DNA of 64,000 nt from CG2-30-44-17 sp964344725 (GCA_964344725.1 CAYFOI010000002.1:19741-83740), one strand, 5' to 3'; numbered from the stretch's first letter, positions 25,914 through 36,083 are shown. Numbers and translations: made by a program. Notes: generated by a model not told the origin, from the sequence alone.

Positions 25914-26000
25914 TGGTGCCGCGGGAGAGACTCGAACTCTCACGGGTTTAACCCCACTGGTTCCTAAGACCAGCGTGTCTACCAATTCCACCACCGCGGC
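25914..26000 (-). tRNA. tRNA-Leu (anticodon UAG)
   Basis: The 87-base gene folds into a type II tRNA. Acceptor GCCGCGG pairs with CCGCGGC, the anticodon stem CTGGT/ACCAG holds loop CTTAGGA, the variable arm is long and the T loop is GTTCGAGTC. The 3' CCA is encoded (25914-25916). UAG reads CUA/CUG leucine codons. Confidence 0.97.
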
Positions 26001-26025
26001 TAGTTTTCAAAAGTCAGCCATGACA

Positions 26026-26053
26026 TTATTATGGCCACTTCTCTTTTAGTCAA
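26026..26053 (-). promoter_or_regulatory. Promoter of tRNA-Leu
   Basis: On the minus strand TTGACT (26048-26053), 16 bases, TAATAA (26026-26031). It lies about 25 bases before the mature tRNA 5' end. Confidence 0.55.
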
Positions 26054-26128
26054 ACAAAAATCACACTAAATCACTTTATAAATCCACTCCAAGATGTTAC
26101 TTTTGAGTGGAACTTAAATAAAATAAAC

Positions 26129-26428
26129 ATGCCTAAGAAAAAAGCTAAGCCTGTCACAAAAACTCAACCTGTAAATATTGAGTTCAATGTTGGTGAGTTT
26201 GAAACGATGAAGGATTTTGTCAGATACACTTCGTCAGTAAAAAGACTTCTTCTTTTCAATTTTATTGCCGGTACAGCTCGTGGTCTTGGTTTTATTATTG
26301 GGGCAACAGCATTTTTGGCGCTTGCTGGTTATATTTTGAGCCAATATCTTGTGAATATACCTTTTGTTGGAGAGCTTTTTACTTGGATGGACCAATGGTT
26401 CCAAGAGAACTTAAATTCGTATAATTAG
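26129..26428 (+). CDS. DUF5665-like small membrane protein
   Basis: The 99-residue product has a basic N-terminus, an amphipathic helix (FETMKDFVRYTSSVKRLL), then a membrane segment of about 25 residues rich in Gly and Ala (LGFIIGATAFLALAGYIL), and ends in an aromatic tail. This layout, with a helix, one or two membrane passes and a short tail, matches the DUF5665 family seen in many bacteria. No function is known. It lies 53 bases before the dnaE start and is probably co-transcribed with it. Confidence 0.7.
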   Translation: MPKKKAKPVTKTQPVNIEFNVGEFETMKDFVRYTSSVKRLLLFNFIAGTARGLGFIIGATAFLALAGYILSQYLVNIPFVGELFTWMDQWFQENLNSYN

Positions 26429-26481
26429 GCTTTTTTTCTCGGAGTTTGATCAACTCCTTATTTCCTACCTCCTCCTACCCT

Positions 26482-29400
26482 ATGTCTTTTGTACATCTTC
26501 ATAATCATACTCATTACAGCCTTCTTGATGGACTGGGGAAGATTGATGAGTACGTGAATTTGTGCAAGGAGTATTCTATGCCAGCTATGGCTATTACGGA
26601 TCACGGAGCTATGTATGGAGTAATCCCTTTTTATCAGAAGTTTAAGGCCGAGGGGATTAAACCTATTATTGGATGTGAAGCTTATTTAACTGAAGATCGG
26701 ACTGCAAAAGATCCTTCTGCGAAGTATCATCATCTTGTTTTACTCGCTAAGAATGAAAAGGGATACAAAAACCTGATGAAGCTTACTACTTTGGCAAATT
26801 TGGAGGGTTTTTATTACAAGCCTCGTATGGATTTCGAGCTGCTTGAGAAGTATGGAGATGGTCTTATTTGCACAAGTGCTTGCTTAAGTGGACCTATTAC
26901 CAAGGCTTTGCTTGGTGGTGATGATGTTGGTGCACGTGAACTAGTAACGAAATTCCAAAAGATTTTTGGGAAAGATAGTTTTTTCTTAGAATTGCAACAT
27001 CATCCAGAAAACGAGGACTGGGTTATTGCCAATGAGGCTCTCGTTAAATTGTCGAAAGAAACTGGAGCTCCTATGGTAGCTACTAATGACTGTCATTACG
27101 CGAGACCTGAGGATGCCGATGCGCATGATGTTTTGCTTTGTATACAAATGCAGAAAACTATTTTTGATGAAACGAGGATTCGTTATGAAGGTGATTTTTC
27201 CGTAAAATCTCCAGACAGGATGAAGAAATATTTTGGCAAGATTTCAGAAGAATGTATTTCTAATACCCTAGCTATTGCTGATCAGTGCAATCTTGAGCTT
27301 ACTTTTGGAGAAAACAAGATTCCTTCTTTTGCTACACCTGGCAATAAGTCGCCTGATGCATATTTGAAGGAACTTTGCGAAGAGGGCCTTAAGAAAAGAT
27401 ATTCAAAAGAGCAGATGAAAGCTGCTAAAGAACGTTTAATTTACGAGCTGGGCATTATTGGGAAGCTTGGATTTTCGACTTATTTCTTGATCGTTTATGA
27501 TTTTGTTAGGTATGCGAAGTCTCAAAATATTGTTGTTGGTCCAGGTCGAGGCTCTGCTGCAGGTTCTATTATCTCCTATTCGCTTGGTATAACAGAGCTT
27601 GATCCTCTCCATTACAATCTTCTTTTTGAGCGGTTTTTAAACCCTGCTCGCGTCAGTATGCCAGATATAGACATAGATTTTGCTGACAATAGACGTGACG
27701 AGGTGCTTTCTTATGTCGTTGATAAGTATGGCGAGGATAATGTCGCACAGATTATTACTTTCGGAAAAATGACTGCTAAAGCTGTCGTAAGAGATGTTGG
27801 ACGTGCTATGGGGCATTCCTATTCTGATGTTGATCGTATCGCAAAAATGGTGCCACCACCTGTGTTAGGTAAACATGCGCCGCTGCAAGAGTCCATCAAG
27901 AATGATCCTGAACTTCGAAAAGCTTATGAAGAAGAGGAAGCAACTGAAAAGGTACTAGACATGGCTAGCAAGATAGAAGGAACTATTAGACACGCTGGCA
28001 CTCATGCTTGTGCTGTTGTGATTGCTGATGATCCGTTGGTTGAATACACGCCTCTTCAGAATCCTACAGGTGGCAAAGAAGGCATTGTTACTCAGTATTC
28101 GATGAAGCCTATTGCCGACCTTGGGCTTCTTAAGATGGATTTCCTGGGACTGAAGAATCTTACGATCCTTCAAACAGCTCTTGCTATTGTTAAGAGGATG
28201 AAAGGCGAAGAAATCGACATCAATAAATTGCCTCTTGATGACGAAGAGACTTTTAAATTAATGGCTGAAGGACGAACAACTGGTGTCTTCCAGTTTGAAT
28301 CTGCCGGCATGAAAAGGTATCTAAAGGAGCTTAAGCCGACCCAACTATCAGATCTTATTGCTATGAATGCGCTTTATCGGCCTGGCCCTATGGAGTGGAT
28401 CCCTAACTATATTAAAGGCAAACATAATGATAAGAAGATCAAATATCTGCACGAATCTTTAGAGCCTATTTTGAAAGAGACTTATGGGGTTGTGGTTTTC
28501 CAAGAGCAAATAATGAGACTTTCGCAGGTTTTTGCGGGGCTAGAACTTGGTGAAGCTTATCTTCTCCTGAAGGGTATCGCGAAAAAGGATCCGAAGATCG
28601 TAGCCGAAATGAGACAGAAGTTCATAGATGGTGCTATTAAAGACAAAGGTCATTCGAAAAAACTTGCCGAAGAAATGTTTGAGAAAGTTATTGAACCTTT
28701 TGCTGGGTATGGATTTAACAAATCTCATTCAGCTTGTTATTCGTTTATCGCTTATCAAACTGCTTACATGAAAGCTCATCATCCTGTTGCTTTCATGGCT
28801 GCGCTGCTTTCTAGTGATGCGGACAATACTGATCGCGTTGTTATCGAGATCAATGAGTGTGAGGAGATGGGCATAAAGGTTTTGCCTCCTGATATAAACG
28901 AGTCTCGTTCCAATTTTACGGCTTCGAATGACAAAACTATTCGTTTTGGGCTTTGTGCCATTAAAGGTATTGGTGAAAATGCTGTCAGAGAAATTATTGC
29001 TGTTCGAGAAGAAGGCGGAGCTTTCAAATCTATTGAGGATTTCGCAGAGAGAGTTCCGTCCAAACTTCTTAACAAGAAAATCTTGGAAGCGCTGGCTTAT
29101 TCTGGTGCTCTCAATTGTCTTGGTGATGGGAAGCAAATAGCTGAGAACACTGATGAGATTTCTACTTTTTCAAAAGAGATACAGGCTAGTAAAGTTGATG
29201 GACAAATAGATATGTTCGGGGGAATGGATGACGAAGCTACTAAAGCTTCCTTGAAGATGAAAGAGACTGAACCTCCTTCTGTTTATCAGAAATTGCTTTG
29301 GGAGAAGCAGTATCTTGGCTTGTATGTCTCTGGCCATCCCCTCCAGGGACTTAAGAAGTATATTAAGAAAAAAGCTCTTATTGTTGAGGGTATTACAAAA

Positions 29401-30039
29401 AGAGACGTTGGTAAACGTGTGCATATGGCTGGAATTGTAACCAGTTATAGAAAAATCTTGACGAGAAGTGGTAGCTATATGGCTTCGTTTGTCCTTGAAG
29501 ATCCTAGTGGTAAAATTGATACGATTGTGTTCCCGAGAACATTTTCTAAATATGGTCATGTTTTCGATGAGGACGTATTGGTTGTAATGAGCGGGAAGCT
29601 AGATCACAGACGTGGCGACTTGCAATTTTCTTGCGAAGAGGCGAAAGTTGTTTCGCTTGAAAGAATGATAGAAAATGCGAAGAATTCTGGTGATTTTGAT
29701 CCAAAAGAAAAGGTTTCTAGACAGAGCAAGAAACTAGAATTTGAGGAAATTTCAAAACCTAAAAAGAATGAAAAGATCGAAGGAGCAGACCAAATTGAAG
29801 ATATAGATTTAGACGATGACGAAGATGGTATTGCCGCTACTACATCCCCTTACATTGTCGAAGTTCTTGAGTCTAAAAAAGACATTTTGCCAAAAATAAA
29901 AGAGGCCCTAACTGCTAACAAAGGGGATCGTGCTGCCGAAATCCATATTAAAGGGAAAGGCTCTATTAAGAAGGTAAAGGTGCCTTTTGGTGTAAATGTG
30001 ACGGATGAACTTATCAAGCAGATAGCCGAGATCTCTTGA
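26482..30039 (+). CDS. dnaE: DNA polymerase III alpha subunit
   Basis: DnaE is the replicative DNA polymerase. The 1185-residue protein starts MSFVHLHNHTHYSLLDG, the first strand of the PHP domain. The catalytic palm has GPGRGSAAGS near 350-360 and the paired aspartates of PDIDIDF near 393-399. Fingers and tandem HhH regions follow, then a C-terminal OB fold (VHMAGIVTSYRKILT, about 980-1050) and an acidic tail. A longer frame starts at 26446, but the ATG at 26482 gives the canonical DnaE start. It is DnaE-type, not PolC: no exonuclease domain is inserted. aspS follows after 52 bases. Confidence 0.97.
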   Translation: MSFVHLHNHTHYSLLDGLGKIDEYVNLCKEYSMPAMAITDHGAMYGVIPFYQKFKAEGIKPIIGCEAYLTEDRTAKDPSAKYHHLVLLAKNEKGYKNLMKLTTLANLEGFYYKPRMDFELLEKYGDGLICTSACLSGPITKALLGGDDVGARELVTKFQKIFGKDSFFLELQHHPENEDWVIANEALVKLSKETGAPMVATNDCHYARPEDADAHDVLLCIQMQKTIFDETRIRYEGDFSVKSPDRMKKYFGKISEECISNTLAIADQCNLELTFGENKIPSFATPGNKSPDAYLKELCEEGLKKRYSKEQMKAAKERLIYELGIIGKLGFSTYFLIVYDFVRYAKSQNIVVGPGRGSAAGSIISYSLGITELDPLHYNLLFERFLNPARVSMPDIDIDFADNRRDEVLSYVVDKYGEDNVAQIITFGKMTAKAVVRDVGRAMGHSYSDVDRIAKMVPPPVLGKHAPLQESIKNDPELRKAYEEEEATEKVLDMASKIEGTIRHAGTHACAVVIADDPLVEYTPLQNPTGGKEGIVTQYSMKPIADLGLLKMDFLGLKNLTILQTALAIVKRMKGEEIDINKLPLDDEETFKLMAEGRTTGVFQFESAGMKRYLKELKPTQLSDLIAMNALYRPGPMEWIPNYIKGKHNDKKIKYLHESLEPILKETYGVVVFQEQIMRLSQVFAGLELGEAYLLLKGIAKKDPKIVAEMRQKFIDGAIKDKGHSKKLAEEMFEKVIEPFAGYGFNKSHSACYSFIAYQTAYMKAHHPVAFMAALLSSDADNTDRVVIEINECEEMGIKVLPPDINESRSNFTASNDKTIRFGLCAIKGIGENAVREIIAVREEGGAFKSIEDFAERVPSKLLNKKILEALAYSGALNCLGDGKQIAENTDEISTFSKEIQASKVDGQIDMFGGMDDEATKASLKMKETEPPSVYQKLLWEKQYLGLYVSGHPLQGLKKYIKKKALIVEGITKRDVGKRVHMAGIVTSYRKILTRSGSYMASFVLEDPSGKIDTIVFPRTFSKYGHVFDEDVLVVMSGKLDHRRGDLQFSCEEAKVVSLERMIENAKNSGDFDPKEKVSRQSKKLEFEEISKPKKNEKIEGADQIEDIDLDDDEDGIAATTSPYIVEVLESKKDILPKIKEALTANKGDRAAEIHIKGKGSIKKVKVPFGVNVTDELIKQIAEIS

Positions 30040-30091
30040 TAATTACTGATGGTCGTGCGAGAATTCAACCCGAACATTTAATAAATTTCCG

Positions 30092-31864
30092 ATGTACCGA
30101 ACACACACTTGCTGCGAGCTCACAAAAGAACATATCGGGGAAGAGGCAACTCTTTCAGGTTGGGTTCACAGAAGACGAGATCATGGAGGTTTGATTTTCA
30201 TCGATCTCCGAGACCGATATGGCATTACTCAAGTTGTATTTGATCCTTCTAATGATAAAGACTCCCATATTACTGCGGAAAATATACGCAGCGAGTTCGT
30301 AATTAATATAAAAGGCGTTGTTCGTGCTAGGCCTGACGGGCAGGCTAATCCTGACATGAAAACAGGTGAAATCGAGGTTCTTGGCAATTTTATAAACATA
30401 CTTTCTAGAGCTAAGACTCCCCCATTCGAAATTGATCAGGACAAAGAAGTTGGCGAAGATTTGCGTCTCAAGTATCGATATCTCGACTTGCGCAGACAAA
30501 GAATGAAGAACAATATTGAGCTTAGGCACAGAGTAATCAAATCTATTCGTGATTTCCTGGACGAGGAGAAGTTTTTGGAGATCGAGACTCCTATACTTAT
30601 CAAAGGAACTCCAGAAGGTAGTCGCGAATACATTGTTCCTTCGCGTATTTATCCTGGAACTTTCTTTGTTTTGCCTCAATCGCCGCAACAGCTTAAGCAA
30701 CTGTTGATGGTTGCTGGGATGGATAGGTACTTCCAAATTGCTCGTTGTTTCCGTGACGAAGACCAAAGAGGAGATAGGCAGCCTGAGTTCACTCAATTGG
30801 ACCTTGAGATGTCTTTTGTCGAGGAAGAAGATGTGATGAATCTTAATGAAAAGCTTCTGATAAGTTTGCTTGAAGAACATGCTCCGGATAAAGAAATTTT
30901 GGCTAAGCCACTGCCTAAGCTAACTTGGCATGATGCTATGAGCAAATATGGCAGCGATAAGCCTGATTTAAGGTTTGAGTTGTCGCTTTGTGACGTTTCT
31001 GATGTTGTTTCAAATTCTGAATTCAAAGTTTTTTCTGGGACTGTACAGAATGGCGGTGTCGTCAAAGGGTTCCGTGTACCAAATGGTACCGAAATGCCTA
31101 GAAGTGAAATTGATGGATATGAGGAACTTGCTAAGTCGTATGGCGCAAAAGGCCTTGCGTACCTTTCTTGGAAAGATGGCGAGATCAAAGGGCCTATTGC
31201 CAAGTTCTTGTCTGAAGATGAATTAAAAGGTATTCAAGAACGTGCTGAAGCTGCCGAAGGAGATGTTGTATTCTTTATGGCCGATAAATTTGATTTAGCT
31301 TGCAATGTACTTGGAGCTGTAAGACTTAAAATCGCTGAAAAATTGGGCCTAAGAGATGAATCGAAACTGGCTTTGTGTTGGGTTGTTGACTTCCCTATGT
31401 TTGAGTGGGATGAGGAACTTGATAGCTTCTCTGCTGCTCATCATCCTTTTACTAGCCCTAAACACGAGGATGCAGAGCTTCTTTCAACAGATCCAGCTAA
31501 AGCTAGATCGAAAGCTTACGACCTCGTTATGAACGGTGTCGAAATCGCCGGAGGAAGTATAAGAATTCATGATGCGGAATTACAAAGCAAGGTTTTTGAC
31601 GCTCTCGGCATTTCAAAAGAAGATGCACAGGTGCGTTTTGGCCATATGTTAGATGCTTTTTCTTATGGTGCGCCCCCTCATGGAGGTATAGCTTGGGGGC
31701 TCGACCGATTTGTAATGCTACTTGCTGACGAACCTAACATCCGCGAAGTTATTGCTTTTCCTAAAGACCAAAAAGCTAAAGACTTGATGACCGGAGCTCC
31801 AACTGAGCTACCTAAAGAGCAGGTTGATGAAATGCACATCAAAGTGTCTTTGCCTAAGAATTAG
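30092..31864 (+). CDS. aspS: Aspartyl-tRNA synthetase
   Basis: This is a class II synthetase of 590 residues, in the bacterial size range with a GAD insertion. The N-terminal OB fold (SGWVHRRRDHGGLIFIDLRD) binds the anticodon. Motif 2 reads RYFQIARCFRDEDQRGDR with the following EFTQLDLEMSF, and motif 3 is GIAWGLDRFVML near the C-terminus. The sequence alone does not tell whether it also charges tRNA-Asn (a non-discriminating enzyme needing GatCAB). It lies directly downstream of dnaE. Confidence 0.96.
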   Translation: MYRTHTCCELTKEHIGEEATLSGWVHRRRDHGGLIFIDLRDRYGITQVVFDPSNDKDSHITAENIRSEFVINIKGVVRARPDGQANPDMKTGEIEVLGNFINILSRAKTPPFEIDQDKEVGEDLRLKYRYLDLRRQRMKNNIELRHRVIKSIRDFLDEEKFLEIETPILIKGTPEGSREYIVPSRIYPGTFFVLPQSPQQLKQLLMVAGMDRYFQIARCFRDEDQRGDRQPEFTQLDLEMSFVEEEDVMNLNEKLLISLLEEHAPDKEILAKPLPKLTWHDAMSKYGSDKPDLRFELSLCDVSDVVSNSEFKVFSGTVQNGGVVKGFRVPNGTEMPRSEIDGYEELAKSYGAKGLAYLSWKDGEIKGPIAKFLSEDELKGIQERAEAAEGDVVFFMADKFDLACNVLGAVRLKIAEKLGLRDESKLALCWVVDFPMFEWDEELDSFSAAHHPFTSPKHEDAELLSTDPAKARSKAYDLVMNGVEIAGGSIRIHDAELQSKVFDALGISKEDAQVRFGHMLDAFSYGAPPHGGIAWGLDRFVMLLADEPNIREVIAFPKDQKAKDLMTGAPTELPKEQVDEMHIKVSLPKN

Positions 31865-31878
31865 ATCCGTGGTATAAT
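31850..31878 (+). promoter_or_regulatory. Extended -10 promoter of the T4SS-like ATPase gene
   Basis: TTGCCT (31850-31855), 17 bases ending TGG, TATAAT (31873-31878). The -35 lies inside the end of aspS. The leader to the ATG at 31902 is about 17 bases, A-rich and without SD. Confidence 0.7.
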
Positions 31879-31901
31879 TTACAGAAGAAAATAAAACAAA
31901 A

Positions 31902-34397
31902 ATGAACTCTTTTTGGATATCCATCCTTGTTTTAATCGGGTTAGCTGCTCTGTTTTTCGGAGTTGTGGCGCTAACTAGGTGGCGCTTCAATCTTGGACGC
32001 AGTTATAACATGGTTTTTTTGTTAATTCGGACTCCTAAGAAAGAATCGAAGGAAGATCGCGAGAAAGAGCGAGATCAATTTTCAAGCGGGAAGGATTTCA
32101 AAGAGGTTTCTGCAATAATGAAGCAATTTTTCGAATCTCTATATGGGATTCATAATTCCAAGTTTGTGGATTATTTTAAGGGGCAGGACTTTTTGTCTTT
32201 TGAGTATGTTGTTAAAGATGGGCTTATTGATTTTTATTGTGTTGTGCCTGCTAAATTAGCAACTTTTGTAGAAAAGCAGTTAACATCGTTCTATCCAGAC
32301 TCTTATGTCGAACGGGTTGAGGATTACAATATCTTCCGTGAAGGCAATAAGGCTACTGGTACTTATATGAAACTTCACAAAACCCCTGCCTACCCTATCA
32401 GGACTTACCAACACATGACCTCCGATCCTCTCAATAACATGACTAACATCATGTCTAAGCTTGAGAAGAAGGAGGGTGCTGCAATTCAGTTCATGATTAG
32501 GCCTAGGTCAGACGGTTGGCAAAAGCGTGGACGCAAGATTGCAAAAGACATTATGGAAGATAAGCCTCAAGGCTTGTTAACTAAGCTTAATCCTTTTACT
32601 TGGCTGGGGGCTATGATTAATTTTATGATGCGTGGTCCAGCCGACGAGTATCTTGGGACCAAGCCAGATCAAGCTGGAGGACGCACTACGGCGACAACTG
32701 ATGAACAGATTAAGGCCATAGAAGAAAAGAATACTCAGGTTGGATATGAAACTATCATTAGGATCGTGACATCAGCGCCTACAATGAGAGCTGCAGATGG
32801 TCTCTGCAAGACTCTGAGAGGAGCTTTTTCCCAATTTGGAAGTCCTGACAACAATGCTTTCATGTATACCCGCTACCACAGCGACAAATGGCTTATAAAG
32901 AATTTTATTTATAGACATTTTAGGCGTAATTGGACTCAAAGGTTGTTCCGCAGGCGTATGGTAATGAGTCCTGAAGAGCTCATGAGCATGTATCACCTGC
33001 CTGATGTTAAGTACAACATGTCCCCTGCTATCAATTGGCAAAATTACAAGATTGCTCCTCCGCCTAAGAACCTACCTGAAGAAGGTCTTCTTCTTGGGCA
33101 CAATATCTATCGTGGAGTCAAGAAAGAGGTACGTGTTAAGCCTGATGACAGGTTCCGTCACTTTTATATTATTGGACAAACGGGTACTGGTAAGTCCTCG
33201 ACTTTGCAAGTTATGATTCGTCAGGACTTGAAGGATGGCCAAGGCCTATGCGTCATTGACCCCCACGGCCAACTTGTTGAAGATATTTTACCTTTTATCC
33301 CTCGTGAAAGGGCTGATGATGTGATTTATTTCAACCCAGGCGATCTTGAGAGGCCTTTGGGTATCAATTTACTTGAAGCAAATTCTGACGAAGAGAGGGA
33401 TTATGTTGCTCTTGAGGCGATGAATATTATGATCAAACTCTTCGATGAAGAGATCTTCGGTCCACGTATCCAGGACTATTTCCGTAATGGTTGTTTGACG
33501 TTGATGGCAGATCCCGAAGGTGGATCTCTAACTGATATCGTGAGACTGTTTACAGATGATGCTTTTCAGAAGTTGAAAATTGAGCACGTTAAGAACCCTA
33601 TCGTAAAGTCGTTCTGGCTTCATCAGATGGCCAAAACCGGTGCACGTGAGAAACAGGAGATGATTCCGTACTTCGCTGCGAAGTTTGGTGCGTTTGTTAC
33701 AAATGGGATGATGCGTAATATCATTGGTCAGTCTAAGTCGGCCTTTGATTTTACCGATGCGATGAATAACGGAAAGATTCTACTTATGAATCTTTCTAAA
33801 GGTGAAACTGGAGAGCTTAACTCGAAGCTTCTTGGTATGATTATCGTTTCTAAATTACAAATGGCTGCAATGCGTCGTCAAAATATGGATAAATCTGCTC
33901 GCAGACCCTTCTTCCTATATATCGATGAGTTCCAAAACTATGTTACCGATAGTATTGAGTCTATTCTGTCTGAGGCCAGAAAATATAAACTCAGCTTGAA
34001 CCTCGCTCACCAATATCTGGCGCAGCTAGAAGGCAGTGCTGCTAAGAAAGGATCTAAACAAGTGTCTTTGAAAGATGCGGTATTTGGTAACGTTGGTACA
34101 ATAATGTCTTATAAGATTGGTGCCCAAGATGCTGAGTTCATGGGCAAAGAAATGGCGCCTGTTTTCTCGGAACAAGATTTGATTAATATAGATAAATACA
34201 AAGCTGTAATGAAGCTCTCTATCGACACACAGCCAAGTATTCCGTTCTCTATAGTTCCTGTAAATCCATATTTAGTTGAGGGCGACCCTGAAGTCGGAGA
34301 TGCGATTAAGCAATTGTCTAGACTCAAGTTCGGAAGGGACAAAGATTTCGTTGAGAGAGAGATCTTTAGGAGGCTGGGTGCGGTGTTTGATGAGTAA
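31902..34397 (+). CDS. TraG/VirD4-VirB4-like conjugation-type ATPase
   Basis: The 831-residue protein has one N-terminal membrane helix (about 4-24) and then a region of about 380 residues without an obvious fold. The ATPase core starts near residue 420. Its Walker A is GQTGTGKSS (about 426), VIDPHGQ follows, and the Walker B-like FFLYIDEFQNY lies near 668, with a LAHQYLAQL sensor strand after it. Such AAA+/FtsK-HerA ATPases move DNA or protein across membranes in type IV secretion systems and are widespread on CPR chromosomes without a full conjugation locus. Its cargo here is unknown. A near-perfect hairpin starts at its stop codon, and the next gene has its own promoter. Confidence 0.85.
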   Translation: MNSFWISILVLIGLAALFFGVVALTRWRFNLGRSYNMVFLLIRTPKKESKEDREKERDQFSSGKDFKEVSAIMKQFFESLYGIHNSKFVDYFKGQDFLSFEYVVKDGLIDFYCVVPAKLATFVEKQLTSFYPDSYVERVEDYNIFREGNKATGTYMKLHKTPAYPIRTYQHMTSDPLNNMTNIMSKLEKKEGAAIQFMIRPRSDGWQKRGRKIAKDIMEDKPQGLLTKLNPFTWLGAMINFMMRGPADEYLGTKPDQAGGRTTATTDEQIKAIEEKNTQVGYETIIRIVTSAPTMRAADGLCKTLRGAFSQFGSPDNNAFMYTRYHSDKWLIKNFIYRHFRRNWTQRLFRRRMVMSPEELMSMYHLPDVKYNMSPAINWQNYKIAPPPKNLPEEGLLLGHNIYRGVKKEVRVKPDDRFRHFYIIGQTGTGKSSTLQVMIRQDLKDGQGLCVIDPHGQLVEDILPFIPRERADDVIYFNPGDLERPLGINLLEANSDEERDYVALEAMNIMIKLFDEEIFGPRIQDYFRNGCLTLMADPEGGSLTDIVRLFTDDAFQKLKIEHVKNPIVKSFWLHQMAKTGAREKQEMIPYFAAKFGAFVTNGMMRNIIGQSKSAFDFTDAMNNGKILLMNLSKGETGELNSKLLGMIIVSKLQMAAMRRQNMDKSARRPFFLYIDEFQNYVTDSIESILSEARKYKLSLNLAHQYLAQLEGSAAKKGSKQVSLKDAVFGNVGTIMSYKIGAQDAEFMGKEMAPVFSEQDLINIDKYKAVMKLSIDTQPSIPFSIVPVNPYLVEGDPEVGDAIKQLSRLKFGRDKDFVEREIFRRLGAVFDE

Positions 34398-34470
34398 GTT
34401 TTATGTTTTGCTCTCCGCCAGGGCTTCGGCTCTTTGAGCCTGCAGAGTCGCTTCGAGCAAAAATAAAACT
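34397..34470 (+). repeat. Long hairpin at the stop codon of the ATPase gene
   Basis: The AGTTTTAT-TTTTGCTC arm (34397-34413, with one bulged G) pairs with GAGCAAAAATAAAACT (34455-34470). The loop contains its own hairpin GGCTC-TTT-GAGCC. The stem begins in the TAA stop. There is no long T-run, so it is not a classical terminator. Confidence 0.65.
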
Positions 34471-34503
34471 TTGCTAATCTCTAGCTTTGCAGACTTCTAG
34501 GTA

Positions 34504-34532
34504 TTGATCTAGAGGCGTTTTTTTGCTATAAT
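34504..34532 (+). promoter_or_regulatory. Promoter of the 505-residue protein operon
   Basis: TTGATC (34504-34509), 17 bases ending TTGC, TATAAT (34527-34532), with TGC giving an extended -10. The ATG at 34555 follows an A-rich leader. Confidence 0.7.
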
Positions 34533-34554
34533 ATTAGGATTTAAAAACAAAAAA

Positions 34555-36072
34555 ATGCATTTATTTCGTTTAGGTAAAAAAGATGACTTCCTTAAAAATC
34601 ATCGTTTCGTTTATCTGGCTCTAGGGGGGCCTGCGGAAGATAGTGATGATGACGCTGATGGAAGTTTAGAACAGACAACAACTGATGATGGTATTGATAT
34701 CCAAATCGATGCACGAAGTCGTGAGGACGGTGAAAAGTATTTGGACAATCAAGTATCTGAGCTTCTAAATAAGATAGAAAAAAATACCGACGGGAAAGTT
34801 GACTGGGCAACAAAGCTTGTTGGAAAAATTTCAGAGTCAGCTAGCTCTAAACATGCTGACAATATTGTTCATAAATTCCATGAAGATAAGGCTGAAACAT
34901 ATTTAAAAGAAGCCGGACTTAAAGCGTCTAAGTCAATTAGAGGTATTTTGGCAGGACGTGTTAACAAATGGGGCGAAGGAGAAGTCCACATGGTCTCTCA
35001 GAAGCTTACTGAGTTACGCAAAAGCAAGTCTAACTTAGATGCTGCAGTTAGAGAAAACAGGGCAAGAGCAGAGAATTATAATGCATTTCTTGCGTCTTTA
35101 CGTGACCCTGATATGTCTGAGAGGTTCTGGAGTCGTGCTAGAAAGCGTATCTCTAGAAGTATGTTCAAGAAGCTTTCAAAGAAACAACCTGAAAGGTTTA
35201 AGGAGCTTGAGAGAGCGCAAGCCTCGATTGACCGTGTTGAAGAACAAACAAGTGAGGCTAAAAGAGCTTACGAAGAACATCACAGAGAAAAATTCGACAA
35301 ATCACTGGAAGTATCAAGCAATTTTCAGAAATATCTTTTTTCAATTCCTGCTTTCTCTAAGGATACTGAGTTTCGCCGCTTATTTCCTCAATTATTAGCG
35401 GAAGACAGATTGACCTATGGAAGAGTAGATGATCGCAGCGAAGTTGTTAAGCGGATTGAAAAGGCTTTCAGCGACAAATCTATAAGCGAGGAAGAAAGGA
35501 AGAACTTACGCGAGTTATACGGAACTCTCTTCACCAAGAAAGATATCGAAATGCAAAAGCTGGATAAGGCTATGAATATCAAAACCCAAGAGAATAATAT
35601 CAACAAGGAAACTCTCGAAAAACTTCCTGAAAATCAAATCGTTACCATTAAATATCCGATGATTACTGGTATTACTGTTGACAAGGAGGGCAACCGAAGT
35701 GTCAGCACAAGAAATGTTTCTCAGAAAGCTTATGTAGACAAGAGAGGAACTAATCTAGTTTTAAGGGTTCTGTATTCCGAAATGGCTAATGCTTCCAAGA
35801 TAAAGAGGACTGATGTTAAATCATATAATGGCCCACTAACAGGCATCTCTGACATAAAAAAAGAAACATGGTACACCCCAAGAGCTCAAAAAATTACTAT
35901 TGATTTAAATAGTGGAAAGATGAGCTCAGAAATGGATGCTTTATACACCAATAAGGATGGCAAAGCTACTGGTGTCACATTAAGAGACAATCGCGAGTTT
36001 GAAGAGCAAGATGATGGAACTTTTAAAGGAATTAATTTCTCTGGAAAAATTCCTAATAGCATAACCGCATAA
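34555..36072 (+). CDS. Large coiled-coil protein, unknown function
   Basis: The 505-residue protein has no recognised family. After a short acidic stretch, residues 50-300 are almost all charged helix and probably coiled coil, with heptad-like runs such as VSQKLTELRKSKSNLDAAV and VEEQTSEAKRAYEEHHREK. Residues 350-505 change to a beta-rich region containing ITGITVDKEGNRSVSTRN and IPNSITA. It is the first gene of a tight operon with the acidic helical protein at 36084 (gap 11 bases) and the 3D/peptidoglycan-binding protein at 36525, and it follows the T4SS-like ATPase, so a role linked to the cell envelope is possible. Confidence 0.6.
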   Translation: MHLFRLGKKDDFLKNHRFVYLALGGPAEDSDDDADGSLEQTTTDDGIDIQIDARSREDGEKYLDNQVSELLNKIEKNTDGKVDWATKLVGKISESASSKHADNIVHKFHEDKAETYLKEAGLKASKSIRGILAGRVNKWGEGEVHMVSQKLTELRKSKSNLDAAVRENRARAENYNAFLASLRDPDMSERFWSRARKRISRSMFKKLSKKQPERFKELERAQASIDRVEEQTSEAKRAYEEHHREKFDKSLEVSSNFQKYLFSIPAFSKDTEFRRLFPQLLAEDRLTYGRVDDRSEVVKRIEKAFSDKSISEEERKNLRELYGTLFTKKDIEMQKLDKAMNIKTQENNINKETLEKLPENQIVTIKYPMITGITVDKEGNRSVSTRNVSQKAYVDKRGTNLVLRVLYSEMANASKIKRTDVKSYNGPLTGISDIKKETWYTPRAQKITIDLNSGKMSSEMDALYTNKDGKATGVTLRDNREFEEQDDGTFKGINFSGKIPNSITA

Positions 36073-36083
36073 ACAACCAAACT

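Noticed and set aside
30037..30039. TGA read as glycine (code 25)
   Set aside because: dnaE and other genes end at TGA at the expected length, and full-length conserved proteins contain no internal TGA. The standard bacterial code applies.
30155..30880. 241-codon frame opposite aspS
   Set aside because: It is antisense to a strongly conserved aspS region, with low-complexity content and no promoter. It is a shadow frame.
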